From an uncultured Christensenellaceae bacterium (GTDB lineage Bacteria > Bacillota > Clostridia > Christensenellales > Borkfalkiaceae): DNA of 64,000 nt. A model generated the notes under the pieces. The model was not told where the DNA came from. It ran no database searches and saw only the letters and a program-made list of their open reading frames with translations. Positions 9,739 through 18,852 of this stretch are shown in pieces. Location: positions 3,629 to 67,628 of the forward strand of contig CAJUOP010000012.1 in assembly GCA_910588465.1 (NCBI GenBank), in the 5' to 3' direction. Position 1 is the first letter of the stretch, and every line of letters begins with the position of its first letter. The position numbers and the translations under genes are program-made.

Positions 9739-10617
9739 ATGAACAAGATCGGAATTTTCGTCAATTTCTGGGAGAATAGCTGGAAGGTCGATTTACACAA
9801 ATATATAAAAAAGGCGGCGGCAATCGGTTACGACGTGCTTGAATTTCAGGCGCAAGCGCTACTCGATATGAGCGACGATGAGCTCCCGGCTCTGAGGCGT
9901 GCGGCGGCGGAGGCAGGTATCGAGCTGACCTACAGTCTGGGACTGGATATGAGATACGATATTTCTTCTCCCGACAAAGAGGTGCGCGAAGGCGGAATCC
10001 GCTATCTGACGGAAATCATCCGTCGGATCGGGAAAATGGAGGGCAAGCTCCTTTCTGGAGTGAGTTATGCAGGGTGGGGTGTTCCTGCCGACAAAGAGAA
10101 AGAAGCCCGTTTTCATTACAGCGCAGACAGCATGAGGCGACTTGCAAAAACCGCGGACGGGTACGGCATTACCTACGGGATCGAAGCGGTCAACCGCTTT
10201 GAAGGAATTCTGATCAACACGGCGGCGGAGGCACGTGCTTATGTAAAGGAAGTCAATGCGCCCAACGTTGGCATTCTCCTCGATACTTACCACATGAATA
10301 TCGAAGAGAGCAGTATCTGTGATGCGATCCGTGCTGCGGGAGATCTGCTTGTGGGATTCCACGTGGGAGAGAACAACAGAACTTGCCCGGGGCGCGGTCA
10401 TCTTGATTGGAAAGAAATTTTCGGCGCACTGAAAGAAGTCGGGTACCAGGGGCGGATCGTGGCAGAGCCGTTTATTATGGCGGGCGGCGAAGTCGGAGAC
10501 GCAATCTATCTTTGGCATGATTTGATCTCAGATAAACGCGAAGCTGCTCTTGACGCTGAGGCAGAATATATGTTAAATTATATGAAAGCGCATCTTTCGG
10601 CGCAGGAAGAGAAATGA
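9739..10617 (+). CDS. D-tagatose/D-psicose 3-epimerase family ketose epimerase
   Basis: This is a 292-residue TIM-barrel enzyme of the sugar epimerase/xylose-isomerase-like fold. Metal ligands are visible as Glu149 (IEAVNRFEG), Asp182 (LLDTYHMNIEE), His208 (GFHVGENNR) and Glu243 (VAEPF). Their spacing of 33, 26 and 35 residues equals that of Pseudomonas cichorii D-tagatose 3-epimerase (E152, D185, H211, E246). CPGRGHLDW is also family-typical. The start at 9739 lies 4 bp behind the isomerase gene, with a GGGGTGAGG site. With the lyxose isomerase it would convert an aldose to a ketose and then its C3 epimer. The stop overlaps the next start (ATGA). Confidence 0.88.
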   Translation: MNKIGIFVNFWENSWKVDLHKYIKKAAAIGYDVLEFQAQALLDMSDDELPALRRAAAEAGIELTYSLGLDMRYDISSPDKEVREGGIRYLTEIIRRIGKMEGKLLSGVSYAGWGVPADKEKEARFHYSADSMRRLAKTADGYGITYGIEAVNRFEGILINTAAEARAYVKEVNAPNVGILLDTYHMNIEESSICDAIRAAGDLLVGFHVGENNRTCPGRGHLDWKEIFGALKEVGYQGRIVAEPFIMAGGEVGDAIYLWHDLISDKREAALDAEAEYMLNYMKAHLSAQEEK

Positions 10618-11570
10618 GGGGGAATATGCCGCTGACGGAAGAAGAGTTTAAAAACCTTGTACACGGGGTCTGCGATGTTGAGAAAAAGGAGGGCTATCTT
10701 GCCCTTTGCCGTTTTACCGCGGAGCAGACCGCAAGACTGGACTTCGATGAATTTTACTGTGTCCGTACGCGGTACACGGCGGGGGTTTCCGTCGAGTTGG
10801 TTACATCCGCCCGCGAGATCCGATTCGAATATAAGCGGGTCGCGGGCACGCTGAAAGATTCGGTAGATGTCTTTGTGAACGGTAAAATTCTAAACGCTTT
10901 TCTGATCGAAAATCTGGCAGCGGAGGGAATTCTTTCGATTGCACTGCCGGAGGGGGAAAAGTCGGTCGTCCTATATTTCCCCACGGACGTGGAATTGCTC
11001 GTGAGAAATTTTTGCATCGACGGAGCGTGGCGTCCCGCGGCACCCAAATGCTGTAAGGTGCTTTGGATCGGAGATTCCATCACGCAGGGCGTGGGCAGTT
11101 TTATGGGCGGGCAGACTTTCGTCAATCTCGTAAGCGGAAAGCTCGGGTATGAGTCGTTGAATCAGGGAATCGGAGGATACGTTCATCTCGATTGCGCAAT
11201 AATACCATTGGAAAGTTTCCGCCCCGATAAAATCGTCGTAGCACTCGGCACGAACGATTTCCTCGAAGGCTTGCAGGAGAGGATAGACGCGTTCTATCGC
11301 AGATTGGACGAGGTGTATCACGGGATCCCCGCTTTGGTCATTACGCCCGTTTGGCGGGGGGACGATCCGAAGAAAGCGGGCGAACTCGGCATCAAACGGG
11401 AGCTGATCCAAACGGCTTGCCGTGCATATCCGAACATACGGACGGTAGACGGCTCGGAGCTGATTCCCCCGATTTCGTATTGCTTTTGGGATAATCTGCA
11501 TCCGAACGCATGGGGCATGGAGCATTATGCCGAAAATCTTATCGAACGGATCAAAGAGTTGAATTTTTAA
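10614..11570 (+). CDS. SGNH/GDSL-family esterase
   Basis: The 318-residue protein has an N-terminal beta-rich domain (about 1-140) and a C-terminal SGNH hydrolase. Block I is LWIGDSITQG with nucleophile Ser155, block II NQGIGGY, block III LGTND, and block V DNLHPN with Asp293 and His296. SGNH enzymes with this two-domain layout often remove acetyl groups from sugars. It has no signal peptide, so it would deacylate imported sugars. The ATG at 10614 overlaps the previous stop and has AGGAAG upstream. An alternative ATG lies at 10626. The operon position supports a role in stripping ester groups from the glycan. Confidence 0.85.
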   Translation: MRGNMPLTEEEFKNLVHGVCDVEKKEGYLALCRFTAEQTARLDFDEFYCVRTRYTAGVSVELVTSAREIRFEYKRVAGTLKDSVDVFVNGKILNAFLIENLAAEGILSIALPEGEKSVVLYFPTDVELLVRNFCIDGAWRPAAPKCCKVLWIGDSITQGVGSFMGGQTFVNLVSGKLGYESLNQGIGGYVHLDCAIIPLESFRPDKIVVALGTNDFLEGLQERIDAFYRRLDEVYHGIPALVITPVWRGDDPKKAGELGIKRELIQTACRAYPNIRTVDGSELIPPISYCFWDNLHPNAWGMEHYAENLIERIKELNF

Positions 11571-11586
11571 ATTTTAAGGTGAGTAC

Positions 11587-12525
11587 ATGGAAAAGATAAC
11601 GGAATATACGCAATCGCCGCAGACCAAGCCGCCGCGCAAAAAAATGATGCCGAAAAAGAGGAAGGACCTTATTTTCGTGTGGTCGATGCTTTCGCTGTTT
11701 ATCGTCTATTGGATCGTGTTTTTCCTTTACGTCAATATCGATTCGATTTTTCTGGCGTTTCAGGATCTGCACGGGACCTGGACGTTTGACAATATTTCAA
11801 ACGCCTTTCGGGACTTGGGCAGCGGCGATTCTGAGTTCCGTATAGCAATTAAAAACACGATGATTTATTTTTTAAAAGACGTCGTTATGATTCCTCTTCA
11901 GCTTTTTATCGCATACTTTTTGCATAAGAAAATCGTGGGGACAAAATTTTTCAGAATCATGTTCTATCTTCCGTCGCTCATCAGCAGCGTTGTCATGGTG
12001 ACGGTTTATTCCACGATGATCGCGCCTTACGGACCGATCGGTCAGATGATCGAGCAGATCTTCGGGAGCTGCCCGCAGTTTTTAGCGGATTCGCGGTACG
12101 CGACGTGGGCAATCGTATTTTACACCGTATGGATCGGCTGGGGCGGAAATATGCTGTTATTCGGCGGTTCGCTTGCGCGCATTCCAACGGAGATATTCGA
12201 GGCGGCGAAGCTGGACGGAGTGGGACCCTTCCGTGAATTGTTTGAGCTGATATTCCCGCTCATGTGGCCCACGCTGTCCACCGTTCTCGTGCTGAATCTG
12301 ACGGGGCTGTTCAATGCGGGAGGACCCATTCTCCTCTTCGACAGCAGTCAGCTGAACGTGGGGATCCAGACACTCAATTATTGGATGTTCGTAAAGGTCT
12401 GGAAGTTCGGTGCCTCCGCTTATAACGAAGTTGCGGCGATCGGACTTGTGCTTACGCTGATCGGCGCGCCAATCATTATGTTTATCAGGTGGCTGATCGA
12501 TCGTACGCCCAAGGTGGAATATTAA
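11587..12525 (+). CDS. ABC sugar transporter permease, MalF/LplB type
   Basis: This 312-residue membrane protein has a lysine-rich cytoplasmic start and about six membrane segments. It carries the EAA loop of binding-protein-dependent permeases near residues 200-220 (IFEAAKLDGVGPFRELFELI), which contacts the transporter ATPase. It starts at 11587 behind AAGGTGAG, 16 bp after the esterase. It should form a heterodimeric channel with the next gene product. No ATPase is encoded nearby. Many Bacillota use one shared MsmX-type ATPase, so that is the likely partner. Confidence 0.93.
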   Translation: MEKITEYTQSPQTKPPRKKMMPKKRKDLIFVWSMLSLFIVYWIVFFLYVNIDSIFLAFQDLHGTWTFDNISNAFRDLGSGDSEFRIAIKNTMIYFLKDVVMIPLQLFIAYFLHKKIVGTKFFRIMFYLPSLISSVVMVTVYSTMIAPYGPIGQMIEQIFGSCPQFLADSRYATWAIVFYTVWIGWGGNMLLFGGSLARIPTEIFEAAKLDGVGPFRELFELIFPLMWPTLSTVLVLNLTGLFNAGGPILLFDSSQLNVGIQTLNYWMFVKVWKFGASAYNEVAAIGLVLTLIGAPIIMFIRWLIDRTPKVEY

Positions 12526-12543
12526 AGCAAGGAGGAGCGCAGA

Positions 12544-13476
12544 ATGTCTGCAACGATAAAAAGCAAGAACGGCACGGCGCGTTCAAAACGGCGGTTTTTC
12601 CAAAGAAAAGTCGACGCGCTGAACCGCAGAAGCAAATCGGAAAAGATTCTGTTTACGATCGTTTTCGTTATTTTTGCCATTCAGACGTTTACCATGTTTT
12701 TTGTCCTTTGGTGGCTGATAAACAATTCTTTAAAGGATCCGTTCGAGTACGCACAGCTGAAAAATTCTCTGCATTTTCCGGAGCAGATGCAATTCGGGAA
12801 TTACATTCAGGCGTTCAAGACCTTGAATACGGGTGAGATTACCTTTTTCGAGATGATCCTGAACAGCTTGTACTATACGGTCGTCTGTTCTTTCCTCGGT
12901 TCGTTCTGTCCCGCCGTCACCGGTTATGTGTTGGCGAAGTACCGTTTCAAGGGAAGAAATCTGATCTATTCGATCGCCATTCTCACGCTGACTTTGCCCA
13001 TCGTCGGTAGCGGCGCGGCGTATATGAAGCTTCTTCACAACTTAGGACTTTATGATAATCCTCTGTTCTACATCGTAAACAATTTTAACGGTTTCGGTGC
13101 AAATTTCCTGATTTATTCGGCTTTTTTCAGCGGACTGTCATGGAGCTATGCGGAGGCGGCGGAAATCGACGGGGCGAATCCCTGGCAGATATTTTTTAAA
13201 ATCATGTTTCCGCAGGCATTACCCATTTATTTTACCTACGTCATTATCTGCGCGATAGCCTGCTGGAACGAGTACAACCTGATGATTTTGTATATGCCCA
13301 GCTATCTTTCGCTTGCCGCGGGACTTTACACCTTCCAGGCGCGGGCGACGCGTGCGGCGAATTATCCCGTCTATTTTGCAGGGTTGATCGTTTCGATGAT
13401 CCCCACGCTTATTATCTTCGGAACGTTTTCCGATAAGGTCATGACCAGCCTTTCCGTAGGCGGGTTAAAGGGCTGA
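12544..13476 (+). CDS. ABC sugar transporter permease, MalG type
   Basis: This 310-residue second permease has six predicted membrane segments and an EAA loop (YAEAAEIDGANPWQIFFKIMFP). It starts at 12544 after an AAGGAGGAG site. The tail FSDKVMTSLSVGGLKG is typical of MalG/YtcP-like subunits. It pairs with the upstream permease and the downstream binding protein, giving a complete carbohydrate importer except for the ATPase. Confidence 0.93.
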   Translation: MSATIKSKNGTARSKRRFFQRKVDALNRRSKSEKILFTIVFVIFAIQTFTMFFVLWWLINNSLKDPFEYAQLKNSLHFPEQMQFGNYIQAFKTLNTGEITFFEMILNSLYYTVVCSFLGSFCPAVTGYVLAKYRFKGRNLIYSIAILTLTLPIVGSGAAYMKLLHNLGLYDNPLFYIVNNFNGFGANFLIYSAFFSGLSWSYAEAAEIDGANPWQIFFKIMFPQALPIYFTYVIICAIACWNEYNLMILYMPSYLSLAAGLYTFQARATRAANYPVYFAGLIVSMIPTLIIFGTFSDKVMTSLSVGGLKG

Positions 13477-13550
13477 CGGTTATTTTTTGAAACTGAAAGG
13501 GCGTCGATTTTTACTTCCTTTGGTTAAATACATTATATAAGGAGCAAATT

Positions 13551-15137
13551 ATGAACAAGATGAAACAACTGATGAGTTTATTATGCGTGGGGACGCTGTG
13601 CGTTTCTGTGGCTGCGGCGGCGGGCTGTAGCAAAGTTTCCAACGATCCGCAGACGCTGCAGATATACGTTGGTGAATTCGGTTACGGCACGGAGTGGCTG
13701 GCAAATATCGTTGCCGATTTCAAGGAGGAGGACTGGGTCAAAGCGAAGTATCCCGACCTGAGTATTCCCGCATTGCAGTCCAACTCGGAGAAGTCCTACG
13801 CCGCCGATCAGATAACGTCGGGCAAAACGAGCATCGATTTATTCTTCACCACGCTTTCTGCGACCAACTCGCTGGCGTCCATGGGTGTGGACGGAAAGAG
13901 CTACTTTGAGGAATTGACCGACTTGTACGAGATGACGGTACCTGGCGAGCAGGGGACGGTCGCAAGTAAGATGGAAAAGACTTTCCTTGATAATTATAAG
14001 GTCAACGTAGGAGGCAAACAGGGCTATTACGCTTTGCCTTGGGCACAGGGCCCCTGGGGATTGTTTTATAACCAAAACACAGTAAAGAATAAGCTGGGTG
14101 AAAATTATACGCTGCCCAGAACGACGGACGAATTGAAACAGATGTGCGAGGATCTGAAAGTGGGCGCGGACGGCGTCACGCCCTTCATCTTCAGTGCGAA
14201 GGAAGATTACGAACACTATCTTGCAAATATCTGGTGGGCTCAATACGAGGGCTATGACAGCTACGAGCGGTATTGGCTCGGGCAGGACAGAAACGAAACG
14301 TACTCTTCCACGATTTTCAGTCAGCAGGGCAGACTGGAGGCATTGACGGTGTTGGAGGAGCTCATCGGAAACGAGAGCGGGAATTCGCACAAGGACGTAA
14401 ACGTACTGGACTTTACGCAGTCGCAGGCGGCGTTGATTCAGGGAACGGAGGGCGTCATGCAGACGAACGGCGACTGGGTGCAGAGAGAGATGGGTACGAT
14501 CTCTTCGGACGAGCAGTTGAACCGCATTGCGCTCATGAAAACGCCCGTAATTAGCAGCATCGTAAAAACTCTGAAGGATACGCAAATGAGCGACGCAACG
14601 CTCGCCGCCGTAGTTGATGCGGTCGACAGGGGCGAAACCTCGTATGCAGGCGTCGATCCCGCCGATTTTGCTAAAATCAAGGAAGCGAGAAGCATGGTGA
14701 ACCTCATTGGCGGACACGATGCGCTCATTCCTTCCTATTCCACGGCAAAGGAGCTGGCAAAGGATTTTCTTGCCTATATGGTATCGGATAAGAGTCTAAA
14801 TACCTATATGCGTACGACGAAGGGCTGCAAGATGCCCTACCGTTACGACGTGGAAACGGCAGATCCCGAGCTCTATGCGAGCTTTACCGATATGCAAAAG
14901 ACCAAGCTCAATATGTTGAAGGATTGCACGGTGATGCCTTTCAGCGAGCTTTACGAACTGAACTATATCGGACAGGTGAGAGATTTTAATACGTACGACA
15001 ATCTTACGTTCTGCTTTACGGCAAGCGCTGCAAGAGATTACCATACGGCTCCGGAGGTTTTTAACGCCGATATCGAGTATTATACCAAGGCGAACGGCGC
15101 AGAGTGGCAGCGGGTATTACAGCGTCTGGGGGTTTAA
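13551..15137 (+). CDS. Extracellular sugar-binding lipoprotein of the ABC importer
   Basis: The 528-residue protein has a signal peptide ending in the lipobox AAAGC (Cys26). The mature part resembles family 1 extracellular solute-binding proteins, with LPWAQGPWGLFYNQNTVK and a later QTNGDWVQRE region. It should capture the oligosaccharide outside the membrane and deliver it to the two permeases. It starts at 13551 behind AAGGAG. The 75-bp gap before it is the longest in this part of the operon and could hold a weak internal promoter, but I see no convincing one. Confidence 0.9.
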   Translation: MNKMKQLMSLLCVGTLCVSVAAAAGCSKVSNDPQTLQIYVGEFGYGTEWLANIVADFKEEDWVKAKYPDLSIPALQSNSEKSYAADQITSGKTSIDLFFTTLSATNSLASMGVDGKSYFEELTDLYEMTVPGEQGTVASKMEKTFLDNYKVNVGGKQGYYALPWAQGPWGLFYNQNTVKNKLGENYTLPRTTDELKQMCEDLKVGADGVTPFIFSAKEDYEHYLANIWWAQYEGYDSYERYWLGQDRNETYSSTIFSQQGRLEALTVLEELIGNESGNSHKDVNVLDFTQSQAALIQGTEGVMQTNGDWVQREMGTISSDEQLNRIALMKTPVISSIVKTLKDTQMSDATLAAVVDAVDRGETSYAGVDPADFAKIKEARSMVNLIGGHDALIPSYSTAKELAKDFLAYMVSDKSLNTYMRTTKGCKMPYRYDVETADPELYASFTDMQKTKLNMLKDCTVMPFSELYELNYIGQVRDFNTYDNLTFCFTASAARDYHTAPEVFNADIEYYTKANGAEWQRVLQRLGV

Positions 15138-15138
15138 T

Positions 15139-17640
15139 ATGAAGAAAATCATTGCGCCGATTCTTGCGGTTGTGTTTACGTTCGGGCTTGCGGGCTGCGG
15201 CGGAAACACGGCAAAAGAAAACGACGTAACGGTATGGACGTGCTCGGCAAATACGAAGGTGCTGCAGGCGTTGGAATACGACGGTTCGGAGTGCAAATTC
15301 AAAATCGGCGCCTTCAAAAACGAGAGCGAGAGCGCACAGATTATCATTTCGCCTACGGAGGACGTTTCTTCGTATACGGTTGCGCTCGGCGATTTGACGG
15401 CATCGGACGGATCGGTTCTGAAAAAAGAGAACTTTACCGTGTATAACGAGAAGTATATCTTTGTGGAAACGATCAAAGAAGTGAACCTCGTAACGGTCGG
15501 AGGAAATTATCCCGACGCGCTGCTGCCCTTTGAGACGGCGGTGGAGTACGGGGAAAACAAGATCGCGGGTGGGAACAATCAAGGGATTTATATCACGCTG
15601 AAGGTCCCCGAAGATCAGGCGGCGGGCGTGTATACGGGCAGCTTTTCCGTGAACGTGGACGGAACGGTGCATAACGTGCCGGCGGAAATTACCGTATACG
15701 ATTTCGTGCTTCCCACTGCTACGAACGTAAAGACGTCGTACGGGATATTACCGAGCGAAATCGCTTACGGGGAACTGGATACGTCTGTGGAGATGGTGGA
15801 GAAATATTATGACTTCATGCTCGATTACCGCATCAGCGGGCAGGATCTGCCTCACAGTGAATTCCGCGGGGAGCTGACCGAAGAAATTATCGACAGGTGG
15901 GTGGAATCTGCGTTGAAGTCCGCGCAGGACGAACGCTGTTCGCATTACAATCTGCTCTATTCTACCGTCACGGTATCGGCGGCACCCTACGTGAACCGTG
16001 CGGGTGAAACGCTTTTCTATTCCGGTCTTGCAGTTGATATGGATAAGGTAGAAGATGTTTACGACAAGTTGATGGAACGGTCGATGAAGGAGGGCGTAAA
16101 CCTGTTTGAGAAGTTGGGAACTTACTTCGTCATATTCGACGAGGCGGAAGTAAACGGCAAGATGGAAATGGCAAATTATTGTCTATGGTCTGTGAATGAA
16201 AGACAGGCAAAGTGTATTGAAAAGTACAGAAACGATCCCGCCTACGCTGTAAAACCAGGCGATAAGGGAAACGAAGCTTTCCGACAGGAGCTCATTGAAA
16301 CGCTCGCAAACGTAAAGCATAAGTTTGTCGGTTCGTATACCGAAACGCTGGAAACGGATGCGACGTACGTTCCTACGATCGACAACTACGATGAGGAATC
16401 TTCCCGTGAACTGTACGACCGCGTGAACGACGAGTCGTACGGAGAGGGGAACGGCGAGCTTTGGTCCTATCATTGTATGAATCCCTTGGCTCCCTATCCT
16501 ACGGTGCACATGGAAGATGAAATTCTGGGCACGCGCGTCATGGGTTGGATCATGCAATCCTATAACATTGTCGGTAGCCTGTATTGGGACGTCAACTTAT
16601 ACGCATACCGTGAGGACTATGTGAATAATTTGCAGCTGACTGATTACTACGGGACAGCGCTTCGTTTTCCGTTGGCGAACGGCGACGGCTTTTTGGTATA
16701 TCCGGGCGCGCCGTACGGTATTTACGGACCCGTTCCGTCCATGCGCCTTGCATCTCTCCGTGACGCGTTTGAGGATTACGATTTGCTCTATGCGCTCGAA
16801 GAGATGTATCTGGAACATGGATTGACGGATGCAGAGTTTGACGCGGTGATGAATATTGTCAATTCAAGGCTGTTTAACGGCGCAAGGGTCAAGCACGGGA
16901 CGGAGGTAGTCGGCTCATTCGACGACGTTAGATCGACACTGGCGGAATTGCTCGTGCTGGCGCAGCAGGATATCATCGTGACGCAGATAAGCGAGCAGAC
17001 GGGCAAGACGACGTTCACGGTTCAGACTCCTGCGGGTACGCATGTAAAGGAAGGGGGCACGCTATTGAGCGGTGCGCCCAACGGAGATAAGACGTTCTAT
17101 ACGGTAGACGTAAACCGCGACAGTGCGCGGAACGAGCTTCGGCTCACGTTTGAAACGGCGGATCGGGTGATGTCGCTCGGCATATACGTGGGCGGCAGAC
17201 AGCGGACGATCGGGGCGGATGCTTACGGCGTAACGGTAAAAACGGAGAATGGAATTTACGATTGCAGGCAGGTTGAGACGGAGGAATTCGGAAAGGGCAT
17301 CAGCGTAGTTTCTCCCGCGCTTACGGAAGGAAGCAGGGAATACGATTATCTGACCGTATCGGTTGCTGATTTCGGCATCGATGCTTCGACGCAAAAGCTG
17401 ATTCTCTGCGTCTACAATAACGGCGATTCCGCACAGACGATGGATATTTATTTCCAGGCAGACGGCAGAGGTGCTCCCGCCGTCAAGTTCGATTCCTACA
17501 CGCTTCAAACAGGACTGAACGTGATCACGATGGATATTTCCATTCTCGTGCAGTCGAGAACGCTTGCCAATATGCGTCTCGCGTTCCCCGATGCGGGTGC
17601 GATTGACGTGACCTTGGGCGACATTGTGGTATCGGAGTAA
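15139..17640 (+). CDS. Secreted GH123/DUF4091-type glycosidase-like lipoprotein
   Basis: The 833-residue lipoprotein (lipobox LAGC, Cys20) has an N-terminal beta-sandwich (about 30-190), a central barrel-like region and the DUF4091 signature GDGFLVYPG..GPVPSMRLASLRDAFEDYDLL (about residues 515-550). GH123 beta-N-acetylgalactosaminidases use an adjacent Asp-Glu pair. Here FDEAE gives Asp334-Glu335. A C-terminal beta-rich region of about 200 residues may bind carbohydrate. It starts 1 bp after the binding protein. Activity on GalNAc-containing glycans is a family-based guess, and many DUF4091 proteins are uncharacterised. Confidence 0.8.
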   Translation: MKKIIAPILAVVFTFGLAGCGGNTAKENDVTVWTCSANTKVLQALEYDGSECKFKIGAFKNESESAQIIISPTEDVSSYTVALGDLTASDGSVLKKENFTVYNEKYIFVETIKEVNLVTVGGNYPDALLPFETAVEYGENKIAGGNNQGIYITLKVPEDQAAGVYTGSFSVNVDGTVHNVPAEITVYDFVLPTATNVKTSYGILPSEIAYGELDTSVEMVEKYYDFMLDYRISGQDLPHSEFRGELTEEIIDRWVESALKSAQDERCSHYNLLYSTVTVSAAPYVNRAGETLFYSGLAVDMDKVEDVYDKLMERSMKEGVNLFEKLGTYFVIFDEAEVNGKMEMANYCLWSVNERQAKCIEKYRNDPAYAVKPGDKGNEAFRQELIETLANVKHKFVGSYTETLETDATYVPTIDNYDEESSRELYDRVNDESYGEGNGELWSYHCMNPLAPYPTVHMEDEILGTRVMGWIMQSYNIVGSLYWDVNLYAYREDYVNNLQLTDYYGTALRFPLANGDGFLVYPGAPYGIYGPVPSMRLASLRDAFEDYDLLYALEEMYLEHGLTDAEFDAVMNIVNSRLFNGARVKHGTEVVGSFDDVRSTLAELLVLAQQDIIVTQISEQTGKTTFTVQTPAGTHVKEGGTLLSGAPNGDKTFYTVDVNRDSARNELRLTFETADRVMSLGIYVGGRQRTIGADAYGVTVKTENGIYDCRQVETEEFGKGISVVSPALTEGSREYDYLTVSVADFGIDASTQKLILCVYNNGDSAQTMDIYFQADGRGAPAVKFDSYTLQTGLNVITMDISILVQSRTLANMRLAFPDAGAIDVTLGDIVVSE

Positions 17641-17642
17641 TT

Positions 17643-18827
17643 ATGAAAAAGAGATTGGGTATATTTTTAACGGCAATCACAATACTCCCCTTGGCAACCG
17701 CGTGCGTCGGGGGGGGTACTAACGGAGCGGATAACGCCGAAAATGCCGACACGCTGCAAAAAATAGTAGTAAACGATTTTGAAAACAGTGCGGATATGGG
17801 GATGCTGCTCATAGGGAACAAGCTCGGGAAGGTCAGCTTGCAGGAGAACGCCGATTACGTGAAAGCGGGCGGGCGTTCTGCAAAGTTATCCGTTACCGGG
17901 CAGGCTTCATTCGGAACTCCGTACCTGTATCAGACGTTCGATATTCCGGATCGGGAGGAGTATTCCGATTTTACGAAGAACGTAAAAATGACGCTGTGGG
18001 TATATAACGACGACGCGGAGGTTCACAGCCTGCGTGCCGAATACCGCTTTGCCGCGGGAACGCTCGGCAGTACGGAGATCGAGTTGGGCGCCAAAGAATG
18101 GACGATGCTCAATTATGAAATTGACAGGCAGTATCTTCCTTTTGACGCAAACGGCGACTACTATTCCTGTCTCGGCGTATATTTCTACTTTGATATCAGC
18201 GCAAGCGGCAGCGCATATGATCTATATTTCGACGAGCTTTCGTTATACAGAACGGAGAAGGGCTTTAATAAGAGCGTCATGTTTCTTGACGAGCACGAAA
18301 TTTGCTCCTTTGACCACGCTTATCAGCACAGCTTACTGACGGTTACAGACGACTATTTTGACTTGCAGGCGTCGCTTTCGATTTCGCAGGATTATGCGGA
18401 GCGGGACAGAGACTTTAATTTAAAGGTGTCTGCGCCTGCGGGATCCACGCCCTTTTTGAACGGCGGCGGCTGGCCCGGAATCGAAATCAATCAGACAATT
18501 CTCGAAATGTTTGATTTCTCCAATTACGACGACAGCGACGAGTTCTGCTTCGACGTCTATTCCCCGAAGGAGAACGGACTGGACTACGTTTGGGTCACGT
18601 TCCGGAACAGCCAGAACTGGGAGGTCTTTAAAGATGGTCCCGCGAGGGTTCTGACAAAGGGGCAGTGGCAGACGATCCGTATCAGCGTCGGCGAAATCAA
18701 TGCGACGGCGGAGCGGCCTGAGGAATACGGTTTTATCGATACGGCGAGGATCATGGTCCGCTGGGGTGAATTCGTCGGCGAGGACAGAGTTGCCTATTTC
18801 AATAATTTTCGTATGGAGCTGAAATAA
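17643..18827 (+). CDS. Beta-rich surface lipoprotein with a G8 tract after the lipobox
   Basis: A 394-residue lipoprotein with lipobox LATAC (Cys21), followed at once by GGG encoded within a run of eight G (17709-17716). A one-base slip there would shut the gene off right behind the signal peptide. The rest contains two similar halves, each with DFENSADMG- or DEHEICSFD-type openings and ending in YFDELSLY or YFNNFRMEL, reminiscent of carbohydrate-binding jelly rolls. No enzyme motif is visible. It lies 2 bp behind the GH123-like gene. The role is probably glycan binding at the surface. Confidence 0.75.
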   Translation: MKKRLGIFLTAITILPLATACVGGGTNGADNAENADTLQKIVVNDFENSADMGMLLIGNKLGKVSLQENADYVKAGGRSAKLSVTGQASFGTPYLYQTFDIPDREEYSDFTKNVKMTLWVYNDDAEVHSLRAEYRFAAGTLGSTEIELGAKEWTMLNYEIDRQYLPFDANGDYYSCLGVYFYFDISASGSAYDLYFDELSLYRTEKGFNKSVMFLDEHEICSFDHAYQHSLLTVTDDYFDLQASLSISQDYAERDRDFNLKVSAPAGSTPFLNGGGWPGIEINQTILEMFDFSNYDDSDEFCFDVYSPKENGLDYVWVTFRNSQNWEVFKDGPARVLTKGQWQTIRISVGEINATAERPEEYGFIDTARIMVRWGEFVGEDRVAYFNNFRMELK

Positions 18828-18852
18828 TGCAGGTCGGGATAAGGAGGACGCA

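Noticed and set aside
8676..9800. 374-codon minus-strand frame across the GH29 and isomerase genes
   Set aside because: It crosses two real genes and their junction, and has no domain signature.
13477..13550. Internal promoter before the binding-protein gene
   Set aside because: TTTACT and TTATAT at 17-bp spacing are too far from consensus, and no other pair fits.
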